64,000 nt of DNA from Photobacterium carnosum (GTDB lineage Bacteria > Pseudomonadota > Gammaproteobacteria > Enterobacterales > Vibrionaceae): positions 1 through 64,000 of the forward strand of contig NZ_NPIB01000026.1 of the NCBI RefSeq assembly GCF_002849605.1, in the 5' to 3' direction. Positions 41,853 to 50,821 of this stretch are shown in pieces. A program made the translations under genes and the position numbers. Positions within the stretch are counted from its first letter, which is position 1. Every line of letters starts with the position of its first letter. A model generated the notes under the pieces. The model was not told the DNA's origin and did not search any database. It worked only from the letters and a program-made list of their open reading frames with translations.

Positions 41853-42209
41853 CCTTGTTCTCCTTGAGTTCTTTCCCTATTGGGTGGTGTTTGCCATACA
41901 GAACAAACAACGGTCTAAGCCGTGTTAATGGTTAAAGTGGAGGATTATATGATTTACGACAATTAGACTTTAGGATGAGATTTCGGTGTAATTTGATCCC
42001 ATTGAGCTGTTGCATGGGGTTACATTGTATTTTGTGCGCAGCTTAAGTTGTTTGGTTTATCGTGAGGTTGGGATTGAGTGTGACAGTCGTCGCATTTAGG
42101 TTGTAAATGTTTGTTATTTTAAGATGAACATTACCGAACGATTACAGATTAGTGGTTGCTTTACGGCATAATAGAGCCGTTTTTCATCTACCACATTTTG
42201 AGACCTATT
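41853..42209. promoter_or_regulatory. acs / MFS divergent regulatory region
   Basis: A 357-nt spacer between two divergent genes. TGTGA-CAGTCG-TCGCA at 42079-42094 matches the CRP site TGTGA-N6-TCACA with one mismatch. Since acs is CRP-activated in E. coli this is a reasonable candidate. No gene is visible here. Confidence 0.45.
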
Positions 42210-43382
42210 ATGTTTAAAAGTAAGCCTTATGGTTGGACATCCCAATATCTATTGGGATTTTTCTTTTCTTATGGGGTGTATCTACCTTTCTGGGCTATTT
42301 GGTTTAAACATATAGGCGTCGATGACTCTGATATTGGTTTACTACTTGGTTTGGGCTTTGCGGTGCGTTGTATTGCTAACTTAGTTATTACGCCAAGGAT
42401 CCATAAAGTTGAACATTTAATTCCTGCCTTGCGAGGGTTTACGTTACTCGGGCTGGTGGCCTGTATTATCTATATTATTTGTGGTGGCAATCTCTGGGCT
42501 TTAGCTGCGGTAACGGTACTCTTTAATTTATCCGCAGGGCCAATCGTACCCATTTCAGATGCTATTACTAACCACTATGCCAAAGAAGGTCATTTAGATT
42601 ATGGTCGTACTCGCTTGTGGGGCTCAATTGCGTTTATTGCTGGCTCAACCGTTGTGGGTGTATTAGCTCAGCGTTATGGGGCTGATATTATTCCGTGGGT
42701 GGCTTTAGCTGGTTTAGGTTTTGCACAAATCATGGCTGCTCGTAATCCCGTAGTTATGCCTGTTGATGTTAATAGTCATCAACAAGCTCGTCCCGCATTA
42801 ATGCATATTCTACGTGATAGCTCAGTGATTAAATTGATGTTAATTACCGCATTATTGCAGGGCAGTCATGCGGCATATTATGGTTTTAGTTCGATTTATT
42901 GGCAGAAAATAGGTTTTGATGAATCTGTCATTGGTTATTTATGGAGTTTTAGTGTTGCCGCTGAAGTGGGGATGTTCCTGGTAAGTAAGCGCTTATTTGC
43001 TAACTGGTCGATTAACAATATGTTCCGCTTGGCGGCCGTTGGCGTATTAGTACGTTGGGGCTTAACGGCGACTATTACTGATCAGTGGGCAATGTTTGCG
43101 GTGCAGTCATTACACAGTGTGACATTTGCAGCGGCTCACCTAGCAGCTATTCGTTATATTGAGCGTTCACCTAGTAATCATATGGTGGCACTACAGTCGT
43201 TGTATAATGCGATTCCGTTAGGGGCGGTGATGGCTGTTTTAACCTCCATCAGTGGTTGGGTTTATGGCGATTGGGGCGCTGATGTGTTTTGGATTATGGC
43301 GGTAATGGCAGTGCCGGTATTCTTTATTCGTTTACCATTACCTGGTGAGCAACCGCAGACTTTAACGCCACAAATGAATTAA
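42210..43382 (+). CDS. MFS transporter, HcaT (3-phenylpropionate permease)-like
   Basis: A 390-aa major facilitator with 12 predicted transmembrane segments, colinear with E. coli HcaT (379 aa): FFFSYGVYLPFWAIWFKHIG, SAGPIVPISDAITNHY, DYGRTRLWGSIAFIAGS and LLQGSHAAYYGFSSIYWQKIG. The HcaT substrate assignment in E. coli is itself indirect, so the substrate here is unknown. The start at 42210 is chosen over a TTG at 42156 by alignment. It sits between acs and the two-component pair. Confidence 0.85.
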   Translation: MFKSKPYGWTSQYLLGFFFSYGVYLPFWAIWFKHIGVDDSDIGLLLGLGFAVRCIANLVITPRIHKVEHLIPALRGFTLLGLVACIIYIICGGNLWALAAVTVLFNLSAGPIVPISDAITNHYAKEGHLDYGRTRLWGSIAFIAGSTVVGVLAQRYGADIIPWVALAGLGFAQIMAARNPVVMPVDVNSHQQARPALMHILRDSSVIKLMLITALLQGSHAAYYGFSSIYWQKIGFDESVIGYLWSFSVAAEVGMFLVSKRLFANWSINNMFRLAAVGVLVRWGLTATITDQWAMFAVQSLHSVTFAAAHLAAIRYIERSPSNHMVALQSLYNAIPLGAVMAVLTSISGWVYGDWGADVFWIMAVMAVPVFFIRLPLPGEQPQTLTPQMN

Positions 43383-43411
43383 GTACGAATACAATCTAAA
43401 TAGCGGTGATA

Positions 43412-43441
43412 AGCGAGTCCATTAATGGACTCGCTTTTTTT
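43412..43441 (+). terminator. Rho-independent terminator after the MFS gene
   Basis: AGCGAGTCCAT / ATGGACTCGCT with a short loop followed by a T run. Confidence 0.92.
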
Positions 43442-43566
43442 GTGGTTAACAATGGTGGCGGTATTTGATGAAAATAAGCCCTAGCTCTTATTTATGACCG
43501 ACCTCAATTGAGCCAAGGTTAATAACTCCGTTACAGTGGAATAAGGATCATTGAGGGACGTTGATA

Positions 43567-45429
43567 ATGGATACAAAAATCACAGTGAGGGAGCTAGAAA
43601 TCTTAGCGGCAAGGTTTGTTGGTCGTAAACGTATTCAACACGCTTTTGCCCTATTTTCAAAGCAACAACAATGTCAGCTTGTCGCTGAACAACAAGCATC
43701 ACCAACAATCATTTCATATACAGAGCAAGTGCTAGCGTCTGTTTTTGGTGACTTATCAGCAAAGTTAGTACTTACCTCTGCATTGCAAGGTCGTGACATG
43801 CAATTAGACGATGTTGTGACCATTGTTGACGAAGCATCGGAGATGTTTGATTTTAGTCGCGGTTTATTACAAGGCGCAATTGAACATATTAGCCAAGGCA
43901 TCGCTGTGGTTGATAACCAATTACGGCTGGTGGCATGGAATCAACGCTATCTTGAATTATTTTCATTTCCGGTGGGATTAATTCAGGTGGGATGCCCGAT
44001 TGCTGATTTGATTCGGCATAACGCTAATCAAGGATTATGTGGCAGTGGTGATTCGGAACAGCATGTAGCCAAGCGGATCCAGCATCTACAACAAAGAACT
44101 CCGCATATTTCATCCCGAGTTCGTGCTGATGGGCAAGTGATTGAGGTGCAAGGTAACCCGATGCCAAGTGGTGGCTTTGTGATGAGTTTCAGTGATATTA
44201 CGGTGTTTCGCCAAGCTGAAATGGCATTAAAAGAATCAAATGAAAATCTAGAAGCTCGCGTTAAAAAACGCACTCAGCAATTAGAACAACTCAATAAAAA
44301 ATTGGTTGTTGCGACTCAACAGGCAGAAGCACAAGCGCATTCTAAAAGCCGATTCTTAGCCGCGGTCAGCCATGATTTAATGCAACCGCTTAACGCCGCC
44401 CGATTATTTTCATCATCATTAGTTGAAGTAAATGAGGGACAACAAAGCGCTCGTTTAGCTGCTCATATCACCAGTGCGTTAAGTGCCGCTGAAGATTTGA
44501 TTGGTGATCTATTAGATGTCTCACGTTTAGAAGCCGGTAAGCTGGAAGCTCATATTGTGCCATTACGAGTCAGTGATGTATTGAGTGTATTACAGGCTGA
44601 ATTTGGCGTATTAGCTCAACAACAGCAGCTTGATTTTAGTGTGGTAATGAGTGAGGCAGTAATCGTTTCGGACAGTAAATTATTACGCCGAGTATTACAA
44701 AATTTCTTAACCAATGCGTTTCGCTATAATCCAAAAGGACGGGTGTTATTAGGTGTACGTCGACAGGGTGAGCGGCTATTAATTGAGGTTTGGGATAATG
44801 GGCCAGGGATCCCAACGGAGAAACAAGCAAATATTTTTGATGAATTTACTCGAATGGATCAAACGGGTGCAGAGCATGGCTTAGGGTTGGGGCTTGCGAT
44901 TGCACGCGGGATTTCTCGAGTATTAAATCATCCATTAAGCTTTCATTCATGGCCTCAACAAGGAACCGTATTTTCATTATCAGTTCCAAGGGGGATGCCC
45001 TCGATGTTGTCGTTACAACCGTCGCCATTATCTTCTACAGGTAATGTGTTATTGACCGGACTAAAAGTGCTATGTATTGATAATGAGCCGAAGATATTAG
45101 TTGCGATGATGACCTTATTAGAGCAATGGCATTGTGAGGTGCGTGTTGCTGAAAATAAAGCTCAAACCTTGCAATTATTAACAGATGGTTGGCGACCTGA
45201 TGTGATTTTAAGTGATTATCATCTTGCAAAACAACAAACAGGGCTAGAGATTTTGCAGATATGCCGATCTCAATTAGGCTTGCATTTTAAGGGCGTGGTG
45301 ATCAGTGCTGACCGGTTGACTGAGAATCAAGCAATGATCCGTCAACAAGGTTTTAGTTTTCTAAGTAAGCCTATTAAGCCGCTGAAGTTAAGAGCAATAT
45401 TAAACCAGTGTTTAATGTTTGAAAAATAA
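43567..45429 (+). CDS. Soluble hybrid histidine kinase, CrbS/CbrA C-terminal type
   Basis: A 620-aa kinase with, in order: an N-terminal helical segment (1-100, ITVRELEILAARFVGRKR), a PAS domain (about 102-215, HISQGIAVVDNQLRLVAWN), a coiled coil (217-260), HisKA with H269 (AAVSHDLMQPLNAARL), HATPase_c (N379/N383, DNGPGIP at 410-416, HGLGLGLA at 437-444) and a C-terminal receiver (D505, phosphoacceptor D550, K601). This is the cytoplasmic half of CrbS/CbrA-type kinases, which normally carry an N-terminal SLC5 transporter of 12-13 membrane segments; no membrane segment is present here, and the 180 nt upstream encode none. The ATG at 43567 is preceded by TGAGGG. It is convergent with a NarL-type regulator. 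Confidence 0.85.
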   Translation: MDTKITVRELEILAARFVGRKRIQHAFALFSKQQQCQLVAEQQASPTIISYTEQVLASVFGDLSAKLVLTSALQGRDMQLDDVVTIVDEASEMFDFSRGLLQGAIEHISQGIAVVDNQLRLVAWNQRYLELFSFPVGLIQVGCPIADLIRHNANQGLCGSGDSEQHVAKRIQHLQQRTPHISSRVRADGQVIEVQGNPMPSGGFVMSFSDITVFRQAEMALKESNENLEARVKKRTQQLEQLNKKLVVATQQAEAQAHSKSRFLAAVSHDLMQPLNAARLFSSSLVEVNEGQQSARLAAHITSALSAAEDLIGDLLDVSRLEAGKLEAHIVPLRVSDVLSVLQAEFGVLAQQQQLDFSVVMSEAVIVSDSKLLRRVLQNFLTNAFRYNPKGRVLLGVRRQGERLLIEVWDNGPGIPTEKQANIFDEFTRMDQTGAEHGLGLGLAIARGISRVLNHPLSFHSWPQQGTVFSLSVPRGMPSMLSLQPSPLSSTGNVLLTGLKVLCIDNEPKILVAMMTLLEQWHCEVRVAENKAQTLQLLTDGWRPDVILSDYHLAKQQTGLEILQICRSQLGLHFKGVVISADRLTENQAMIRQQGFSFLSKPIKPLKLRAILNQCLMFEK

Positions 45430-45458
45430 AATGACGCTTAAATTAGAGCGTCATTATT
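45430..45458. terminator. Terminator between the convergent kinase and regulator genes
   Basis: AATGACGCT / AGCGTCATT with an 8-nt loop. The T tract is short (ATTATT), so efficiency is uncertain. Confidence 0.6.
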
Positions 45459-45517
45459 AAGATTGATAATAATAAGTACATAATGAAATTTGAGCGTAAA
45501 GCTTATTATACGTCGAA

Positions 45518-46150
45518 CTAATTAATGTCGAACTGTTGTAATAATATCACTGCTTGAGTGCGGTTCTTAACCTCAAGTTTGCGAAAAATTGCGGTTAAAT
45601 GTGCTTTGATCGTCGCTTCTGAGATATTGAGAATAGAGGCAATTTGTTTGTTTAATAAGCCTTCAGTTAACATGGTCAACACCTTATATTGTTGAGGGGT
45701 TAACGCTGCAATTTTTGTTGTAAGCTGTTGTTGGTGAAAGTTATTGTTATTGATCGTCGTTGGGAAATAAGGTTCGCCATTAAGAATTTGTTTTAAGGCA
45801 TTTAATAATGTCTGCATGTCACTGGATTTAGGAATAAAACCAAATGCACCATGATTATAAACTTGTTGCACTACTTCGTTTTCTTCACTGGCAGAAATGA
45901 CCACAATAGCCAGTTCTGGGTATTGCTGGCGTAATTGGATTAGCCCTGACATACCACTGGATCCGGGCATTTTTAGATCAAGTAATAATAAGTCGATATC
46001 CCCTATTTTTTCTAACAGTGAAAATAAAGAATTCTGTGAGTCAGCTTCTAGAAGGTTGGCACTGCTGATAGCCATGTGAATTGATTGAAAGAGAGCACTA
46101 CGAAACAATGGGTGATCATCAGCGATAACGATGGTGTATTGAACGTTCAT
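45518..46150 (-). CDS. NarL/LuxR-type response regulator, CrbR-like
   Basis: A 210-aa regulator with a receiver domain (acidic pair D11-D12, phosphoacceptor D58 in LLLLDLKMPG, Lys in GFIPKSS) and a C-terminal LuxR-type helix-turn-helix (about 145-205, LTPQQYKVLTMLTEGLLNKQ and ISEATIKAHLTAIFRKL). Its place next to the CrbS-like kinase and near acs matches the CrbSR acetate-switch system described in Vibrio cholerae; assignment to that system is inference from synteny and domain type. Confidence 0.88.
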   Translation of the reverse strand: MNVQYTIVIADDHPLFRSALFQSIHMAISSANLLEADSQNSLFSLLEKIGDIDLLLLDLKMPGSSGMSGLIQLRQQYPELAIVVISASEENEVVQQVYNHGAFGFIPKSSDMQTLLNALKQILNGEPYFPTTINNNNFHQQQLTTKIAALTPQQYKVLTMLTEGLLNKQIASILNISEATIKAHLTAIFRKLEVKNRTQAVILLQQFDIN

Positions 46151-46272
46151 AGTTGAACCTATTCTTGTTATTAGTTTTTCACGCTAACATTTCAGTAACA
46201 AAGGCGCAATTTAGTCACTGTTGAGATTGGATCTTGATCATGCTTGAGGGCTCACTTTTGTAATTTGATTTG

Positions 46273-46776
46273 TTATTGCGCGTTATTTTGTGAGACAGGT
46301 GATGATGAGGGAAAAATGATTGATTGTTGTAAATGATGACTAAAATTTTCAGCATTTATAAAGCCACTTATTTTTATCTGTGGTAATGGATTACCTTGAG
46401 AGTCCCAAAATAATAAGCTTGGAAAACCGATCACTTCGAGGTATTGCATTAGTGCAATATCAGCGCTGGAATTAGCGGTAACATTGGCTTTTATGCGAGT
46501 GAATTTATTTAGTTGTGGAATAACATTGGCTGCAGGAAAGGTCTGTTGAGTTAGCGCTATGCAGGGGGAGCACCATTCTGCATAAACATCGAGTAGCACT
46601 GGACGTTGTTGTTGAGCGGCTGTTTTAAGAGCATGTTTTAATTCTGAAATTGAGTTTACGGCTGTAAATGTAAGCGCAGCGGGTGTCGGTTTATTATTAA
46701 GTAAGTAGCCACTCACTATGGTTATGATCGTTATGATTAATATCACTAAGGCGTATTTTATTTTAATATTAGCCAT
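46273..46776 (-). CDS. Membrane-anchored thioredoxin, DsbD gamma-domain-like
   Basis: A 167-aa protein with one N-terminal transmembrane anchor (about residues 8-26, LVILIITIITIVSGYLL) and a thioredoxin domain with C69-SP-C72 in YAEWCSPC. The sequence follows the C-terminal (gamma) domain of DsbD: LTFTAVNSISELKHAL, RIKANVTANSSADIALMQYL, GFPSLLFWDSQGNPLPQ and ISGFINAENFSHHL. In E. coli and relatives full-length dsbD lies beside aspA-dcuA-cutA; here only the gamma domain is found next to dcuA, with its own anchor and likely periplasmic. AAGGA precedes the ATG. Alternative: a generic thioredoxin-like reductant; the DsbD match is strong. Confidence 0.82.
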   Translation of the reverse strand: MANIKIKYALVILIITIITIVSGYLLNNKPTPAALTFTAVNSISELKHALKTAAQQQRPVLLDVYAEWCSPCIALTQQTFPAANVIPQLNKFTRIKANVTANSSADIALMQYLEVIGFPSLLFWDSQGNPLPQIKISGFINAENFSHHLQQSIIFPSSSPVSQNNAQ

Positions 46777-46862
46777 CAAATAACATCCTTATTATCGTTA
46801 GTCTTCGTTATACATAATTACATATGGTTCTATAATTAGCTTAGCCATTATTTATGACCTGC

Positions 46863-46893
46863 AAAAAAAAAGCTGCTCGAAAGCAGCTTTTAA
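46863..46893 (-). terminator. Terminator after dcuA
   Basis: AAAAGCTGCT / AGCAGCTTTT with a short loop, and nine A on the plus strand giving a T tract on the minus strand. Confidence 0.9.
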
Positions 46894-46914
46894 TCATTGA
46901 GTATCAGTCGTCAA

Positions 46915-48222
46915 TTATAAAATAAAGCTACCGAATAAGAAGCCTAAAGCCACTGATGTAGAAATGGTAACAACCCCTGGAACAAAGAATGGGTGGTTAA
47001 AGACTAAGTTACCAATTCTCGTTGAGCCAGTATCATCCATTTCTACTGCTGCTAATAGTGTTGGGTAAGTTGGCAATACAAATAAAGCACTTACCGCTGC
47101 AAAAGAAGCAACCATGGTTAATGGAGCGACACCAATAGCGAGTGCGGCTGGCATTAATGCAGTCGTTGTTGCGCCTTGTGAATAAAGTAGCATTGAAGCA
47201 AAGAATAAAACTAATGCTAGCATCCAAGGATGGCTACTTAATAACGAGCCAGCGACTTCTTTAATACCATCTACGTGACCATTTACAAAGGTTGCGCCTA
47301 GCCATGCTACACCAAGGACACAAATACAAGCAGTCATGCCTGAACGGAACGTTGCTGCTGATGGGATTTCAGCTGCATCAATTTTAGTGATCCATACCGT
47401 TGCTGCTGCTGATGTTAGCATTACCGCAATAATCGCTTCGTTACGACCCAATGTTGGATGAGTAATTAAACCGATAGAATTAGAGATAGCGGCGGCATAA
47501 CAAACTACAAGTACAATCGCGGTAATAAAGATATAAGTCGCTTTGCGTGCTGTTGGTTTAATTTCACGTTTACCTGCTTGTTCAATATTGACCAAGCCTT
47601 TAGCTAAACGATCTTTATAAACAGGATCGTCTTTTAGCTCACAACCCATAAAGTTAGCCACAAAAGCGCCGACCATACAGGCAATAAAGGTAGTTGGAAT
47701 ACAAATGCTTAATAACGTTATGTAGCTTACGCCTACTGGTTCAAGGATTCCTGAGAAGAAGACTACTGCTGCTGAAATAGGTGAGGCAGTAATTGCTATT
47801 TGTGAGGCAATAACTGCAATAGAAAGAGGGCGAGAAGGGCGAATGCCTTGGCCTTTAGCCACTTCAGCAATAACAGGGAGGGTTGAAAAAGCAGTGTGTC
47901 CAGTACCTGCTAACATTGTCATTAAATAAGTAACGATAGGTGCATAGAAAGTAATGCGTTTAGGGTGTTTACGAAGGAAGTTTTCAGCAATTTCTACTAG
48001 CCAATCCATACCACCGGCAACTTGCATTGCGGCAATGGCTGTGATCACTGACATGATAATTAAAATAACATCGATAGGGATTAATGATTCACTGGTGGGC
48101 ATACCAAAAACGAGGGATAACACTAACACACCAGCACCGCCGGCAAAACCGATACCAATACCGCCAATTCTAGAGCCTAAATAAATAAAGCCCAGAACGA
48201 CCAAGAGTTCAATTCCAATCAT
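46915..48222 (-). CDS. dcuA: Anaerobic C4-dicarboxylate transporter DcuA
   Basis: DcuA exchanges aspartate/fumarate for succinate in the inner membrane. The 435-aa product (E. coli 433) is hydrophobic along its length and shows GGIGIGFAGGAGVLVL, MQVAGGMDWLVEIAE, AGTGHTAFSTLPVIAEVAKGQ, ITASPISAAVVFFS and MDDTGSTRIGNLVFNHPFFVPG. AGGA lies 7 nt before the ATG. It follows aspA, with an intervening terminator. Confidence 0.96.
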   Translation of the reverse strand: MIGIELLVVLGFIYLGSRIGGIGIGFAGGAGVLVLSLVFGMPTSESLIPIDVILIIMSVITAIAAMQVAGGMDWLVEIAENFLRKHPKRITFYAPIVTYLMTMLAGTGHTAFSTLPVIAEVAKGQGIRPSRPLSIAVIASQIAITASPISAAVVFFSGILEPVGVSYITLLSICIPTTFIACMVGAFVANFMGCELKDDPVYKDRLAKGLVNIEQAGKREIKPTARKATYIFITAIVLVVCYAAAISNSIGLITHPTLGRNEAIIAVMLTSAAATVWITKIDAAEIPSAATFRSGMTACICVLGVAWLGATFVNGHVDGIKEVAGSLLSSHPWMLALVLFFASMLLYSQGATTTALMPAALAIGVAPLTMVASFAAVSALFVLPTYPTLLAAVEMDDTGSTRIGNLVFNHPFFVPGVVTISTSVALGFLFGSFIL

Positions 48223-48276
48223 AGAATTTTTCCTGTCTAAAAGTTTAAAAGATCAAAATAAGGGAGGATTTAGTTG

Positions 48277-48311
48277 CAAAAAAAAAGCGGATAATCAAGT
48301 GACAATCCGCT
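48277..48311 (-). terminator. Terminator between aspA and dcuA
   Basis: On the minus strand AGCGGAT / ATCCGCT with a 12-nt loop is followed by ten T. It would uncouple dcuA partly from aspA, as in E. coli where the two are also separately transcribed. Confidence 0.8.
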
Positions 48312-48334
48312 GGTATTCTCAGGAGCTAACGTAT

Positions 48335-49795
48335 TTAGTTATAACGTTTAGCTTTATATTGAGGATGCATTAAGTTCTCGATGGAGAAGATATCATCTAA
48401 TTGCTCTTCAGTCAGTAATCCACGCTCAAGTACGACTTCACGTACATTCTTACCTGTTTCTGCACAAATCTTACCAATAATGTCACCTTCGTGGTGACCA
48501 ATGAATGGATTTAGGTAAGTTACGATACCGATAGAGTTAAATACGTAGCTTTCACACACTTCTTTATTAACTGTAATACCTTCAATACACTTATCACGTA
48601 GGTTAATACATGCATTTTTAAGTAGGCTAATTGATTCGAAAATCGCTTGACCAATAACAGGTTCCATTACGTTTAACTGTAATTGACCCGCTTCTGCTGC
48701 AAAAGTAATCGTGGTGTCGTTACCAATAACTTTAAAGCAAACTTGGTTAACCACTTCAGGGATAACAGGGTTTACTTTAGCTGGCATGATAGAAGAGCCG
48801 GCTTGCATTTCAGGTAGGTTAATTTCGTTTAGACCAGTACGTGGGCCTGAAGAAAGTAAACGTAAATCGTTACAAATTTTAGATAATTTAACTGCAGTAC
48901 GTTTTAGCGCACCGTGAACCATTACGTAAGCGCCACAGTCTGATGTTGCTTCGATTAAATCTTCAGCAGCAACAACAGGTAAACCTGTGATTTCAGCAAG
49001 ACGCTGAACTGATAATTGTTGGTAACCAGTAGCTGCGTTTAGACCAGTACCAATCGCTGTTGCACCTAAGTTAACTTCAAGCAATAGTTGTGCAGTGTAT
49101 TGAAGGTTTTTAATTTCTTCTTTTAATAATACGCCGTATGCATGGAATTCTTGACCGACAGTCATAGGCACTGCGTCTTGAAGTTGAGTACGGCCCATTT
49201 TAAGAATGCTAGCAAATTCAGTTGCTTTAACATCAAATGCTGTTTTTAGGTAATCTAGTGCTTCTAGCATGCTAATGATGCTGTTGTAAACAGCTACGCG
49301 GAAACCGGTAGGGTAAGCACAGTTAGTTGATTGTGATTTGTTTACATGATCATTTGGGTTAACGATATCGTAGCGACCTTTCTCTTCACCCATAATTTCA
49401 AGTGCAAGGTTAGCGATAACTTCGTTAGTGTTCATGTTAACAGATGTGCCTGCGCCACCTTGGAAAACGTCTGATGGAAATTGATCCATGCAACGTCCAG
49501 TTTCAAGAATAAGATCACACGCTTGAACAATGTAATTACCGATATCTGAAGGAATAGCGCCAAGCTCTTTGTTGGCCATTGCTGCGGCTTTTTTGGTAAA
49601 GACCATGCCACGTACAAGTTCAGGAACATCAGAAATTGTTGTGCTTGAAATATTGAAGTTTTCAATTGCACGTAAAGTATGGATACCCCAATAAGCATCC
49701 GCGGGAACATGGCGTTCGCCAAGTAGATCTTCTTCTATACGTGTTGCTACATTGATTGTTGCATTGTTTTTTTCAAGATCAATCATCTGAGACAT
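48335..49795 (-). CDS. aspA: Aspartate ammonia-lyase
   Basis: AspA deaminates aspartate to fumarate, feeding fumarate reductase (frdABCD in this window). The 486-aa product has [22 protein letters not shown] at the start, [22 protein letters not shown]-type [17 protein letters not shown], and the signature [20 protein letters not shown] lies about 9 nt upstream of the ATG. Confidence 0.98.
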   Translation of the reverse strand: MSQMIDLEKNNATINVATRIEEDLLGERHVPADAYWGIHTLRAIENFNISSTTISDVPELVRGMVFTKKAAAMANKELGAIPSDIGNYIVQACDLILETGRCMDQFPSDVFQGGAGTSVNMNTNEVIANLALEIMGEEKGRYDIVNPNDHVNKSQSTNCAYPTGFRVAVYNSIISMLEALDYLKTAFDVKATEFASILKMGRTQLQDAVPMTVGQEFHAYGVLLKEEIKNLQYTAQLLLEVNLGATAIGTGLNAATGYQQLSVQRLAEITGLPVVAAEDLIEATSDCGAYVMVHGALKRTAVKLSKICNDLRLLSSGPRTGLNEINLPEMQAGSSIMPAKVNPVIPEVVNQVCFKVIGNDTTITFAAEAGQLQLNVMEPVIGQAIFESISLLKNACINLRDKCIEGITVNKEVCESYVFNSIGIVTYLNPFIGHHEGDIIGKICAETGKNVREVVLERGLLTEEQLDDIFSIENLMHPQYKAKRYN

Positions 49796-50244
49796 AATAT
49801 AGCCCTTTACGAAACTTTGTAATTAAAAATCAATAAGTAAGCCAACAGTTATAGCGATAATCCATTGTCGCAAAATTGTGGCAAGATGATCATACCTGAC
49901 ACCTTAATTGGTGCCGATAATACTCCCCTCAACCGCTAAAAACATAATCCAGATCACTTTTTAAGAGAGCTTGTTAATATTTGCACAGAAACGCGATCTC
50001 TTTCACAGTTTCTGTTAACAGTAGCACGTCTTTTTACCCATAAAATGAATAAAGATGACAGAATGTGAACAAAATGTAAGGGTGTTATAAGTATTTTTGG
50101 ACCGAATTCAAATTGTAATGTTGTATTATTTGTTAATACACGTTGATAGTTCAATGAAATGGGTCATGGGTTAATGAGAGTAATGATTAGGTAATATTTG
50201 TTGTTATGCGTTAGCGTAAAACTATTTAAGTAAGGGAGGTATTT
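49796..50244. other. aspA-fxsA divergent intergenic region
   Basis: About 450 nt, AT-rich, between divergent aspA and fxsA. It must hold both promoters. I see a short near-palindrome CACCTTAATTGGTG near 49900-49914 but no convincing FNR or CRP site, and no gene. Confidence 0.4.
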
Positions 50245-50739
50245 GTGTTTCCACTATTAATGTTGCTGTTTATTGTGGTGCCAATGGTTGAAATTGGCTT
50301 ATTTATTCAAGTTGGAGGGTTATTAGGTTTATGGCCAACAATTGCGATTGTTTTTTTTACTGCAGTTATTGGTGCATCGTTAGTCCGAAGTCAAGGGATT
50401 GCAACCTTAACTTCCGTTCAGCGTAAGTTACAACAGGGTCAAATGCCAACCCAAGAAATTGTTGAAGGGATGCTATTAGCGGTGGCTGGAGTGTTATTAT
50501 TAACCCCGGGATTTATGACAGATGCGTTAGGGATAGTATTATTATTGCCACCATCAAGGACTAAAATCGCGCAATTATTAATGCGAAAAGTAACGCTTCA
50601 ACATGGTTTTAATCACTTTGGTGAGGGGTTTGAACATCATACTCATTCACATGATGCTGCTAACGGTGATGTGTTTGATGGTGAGTATGAACGTAAAGAT
50701 GACCATAACAATAACAATTCAAATCATCGTTTACCGTAA
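50245..50739 (+). CDS. fxsA: FxsA family membrane protein
   Basis: A 164-aa inner-membrane protein; FxsA overexpression in E. coli relieves F-plasmid exclusion of phage T7, but the cellular role is unknown. Hydrophobic segments lie near residues 1-16, 22-45 and 75-100 (LFIVVPMVEIGLFIQVGGLLG region, LLLTPGFMTDALGIVLLLPP). The C-terminus is His/Asp/Asn-rich (GEGFEHHTHSHD). The start is GTG with a strong AGGGAGGT site. It sits divergently next to aspA, and groESL lies beyond MATE, as in E. coli (aspA-fxsA...groSL). Confidence 0.92.
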   Translation: MFPLLMLLFIVVPMVEIGLFIQVGGLLGLWPTIAIVFFTAVIGASLVRSQGIATLTSVQRKLQQGQMPTQEIVEGMLLAVAGVLLLTPGFMTDALGIVLLLPPSRTKIAQLLMRKVTLQHGFNHFGEGFEHHTHSHDAANGDVFDGEYERKDDHNNNNSNHRLP

Positions 50740-50771
50740 ATGAAACATGAAATAAGCTAATATGTTACTAA

Positions 50772-50803
50772 TAAAAAAAGCAGCTTCGGCTGCTTTTTTT
50801 TAT
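50772..50803. terminator. Bidirectional terminator between fxsA and the MATE gene
   Basis: AAAAAAAGCAGC-TTCG-GCTGCTTTTTTT hairpin with a tetraloop, serving convergent genes. Confidence 0.94.
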
Positions 50804-50821
50804 TCATGCTATTCATATTAA

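Noticed and set aside
49954..50154. 66-codon minus-strand frame upstream of aspA
   Set aside because: Basic, compositionally random product within the aspA-fxsA promoter region.
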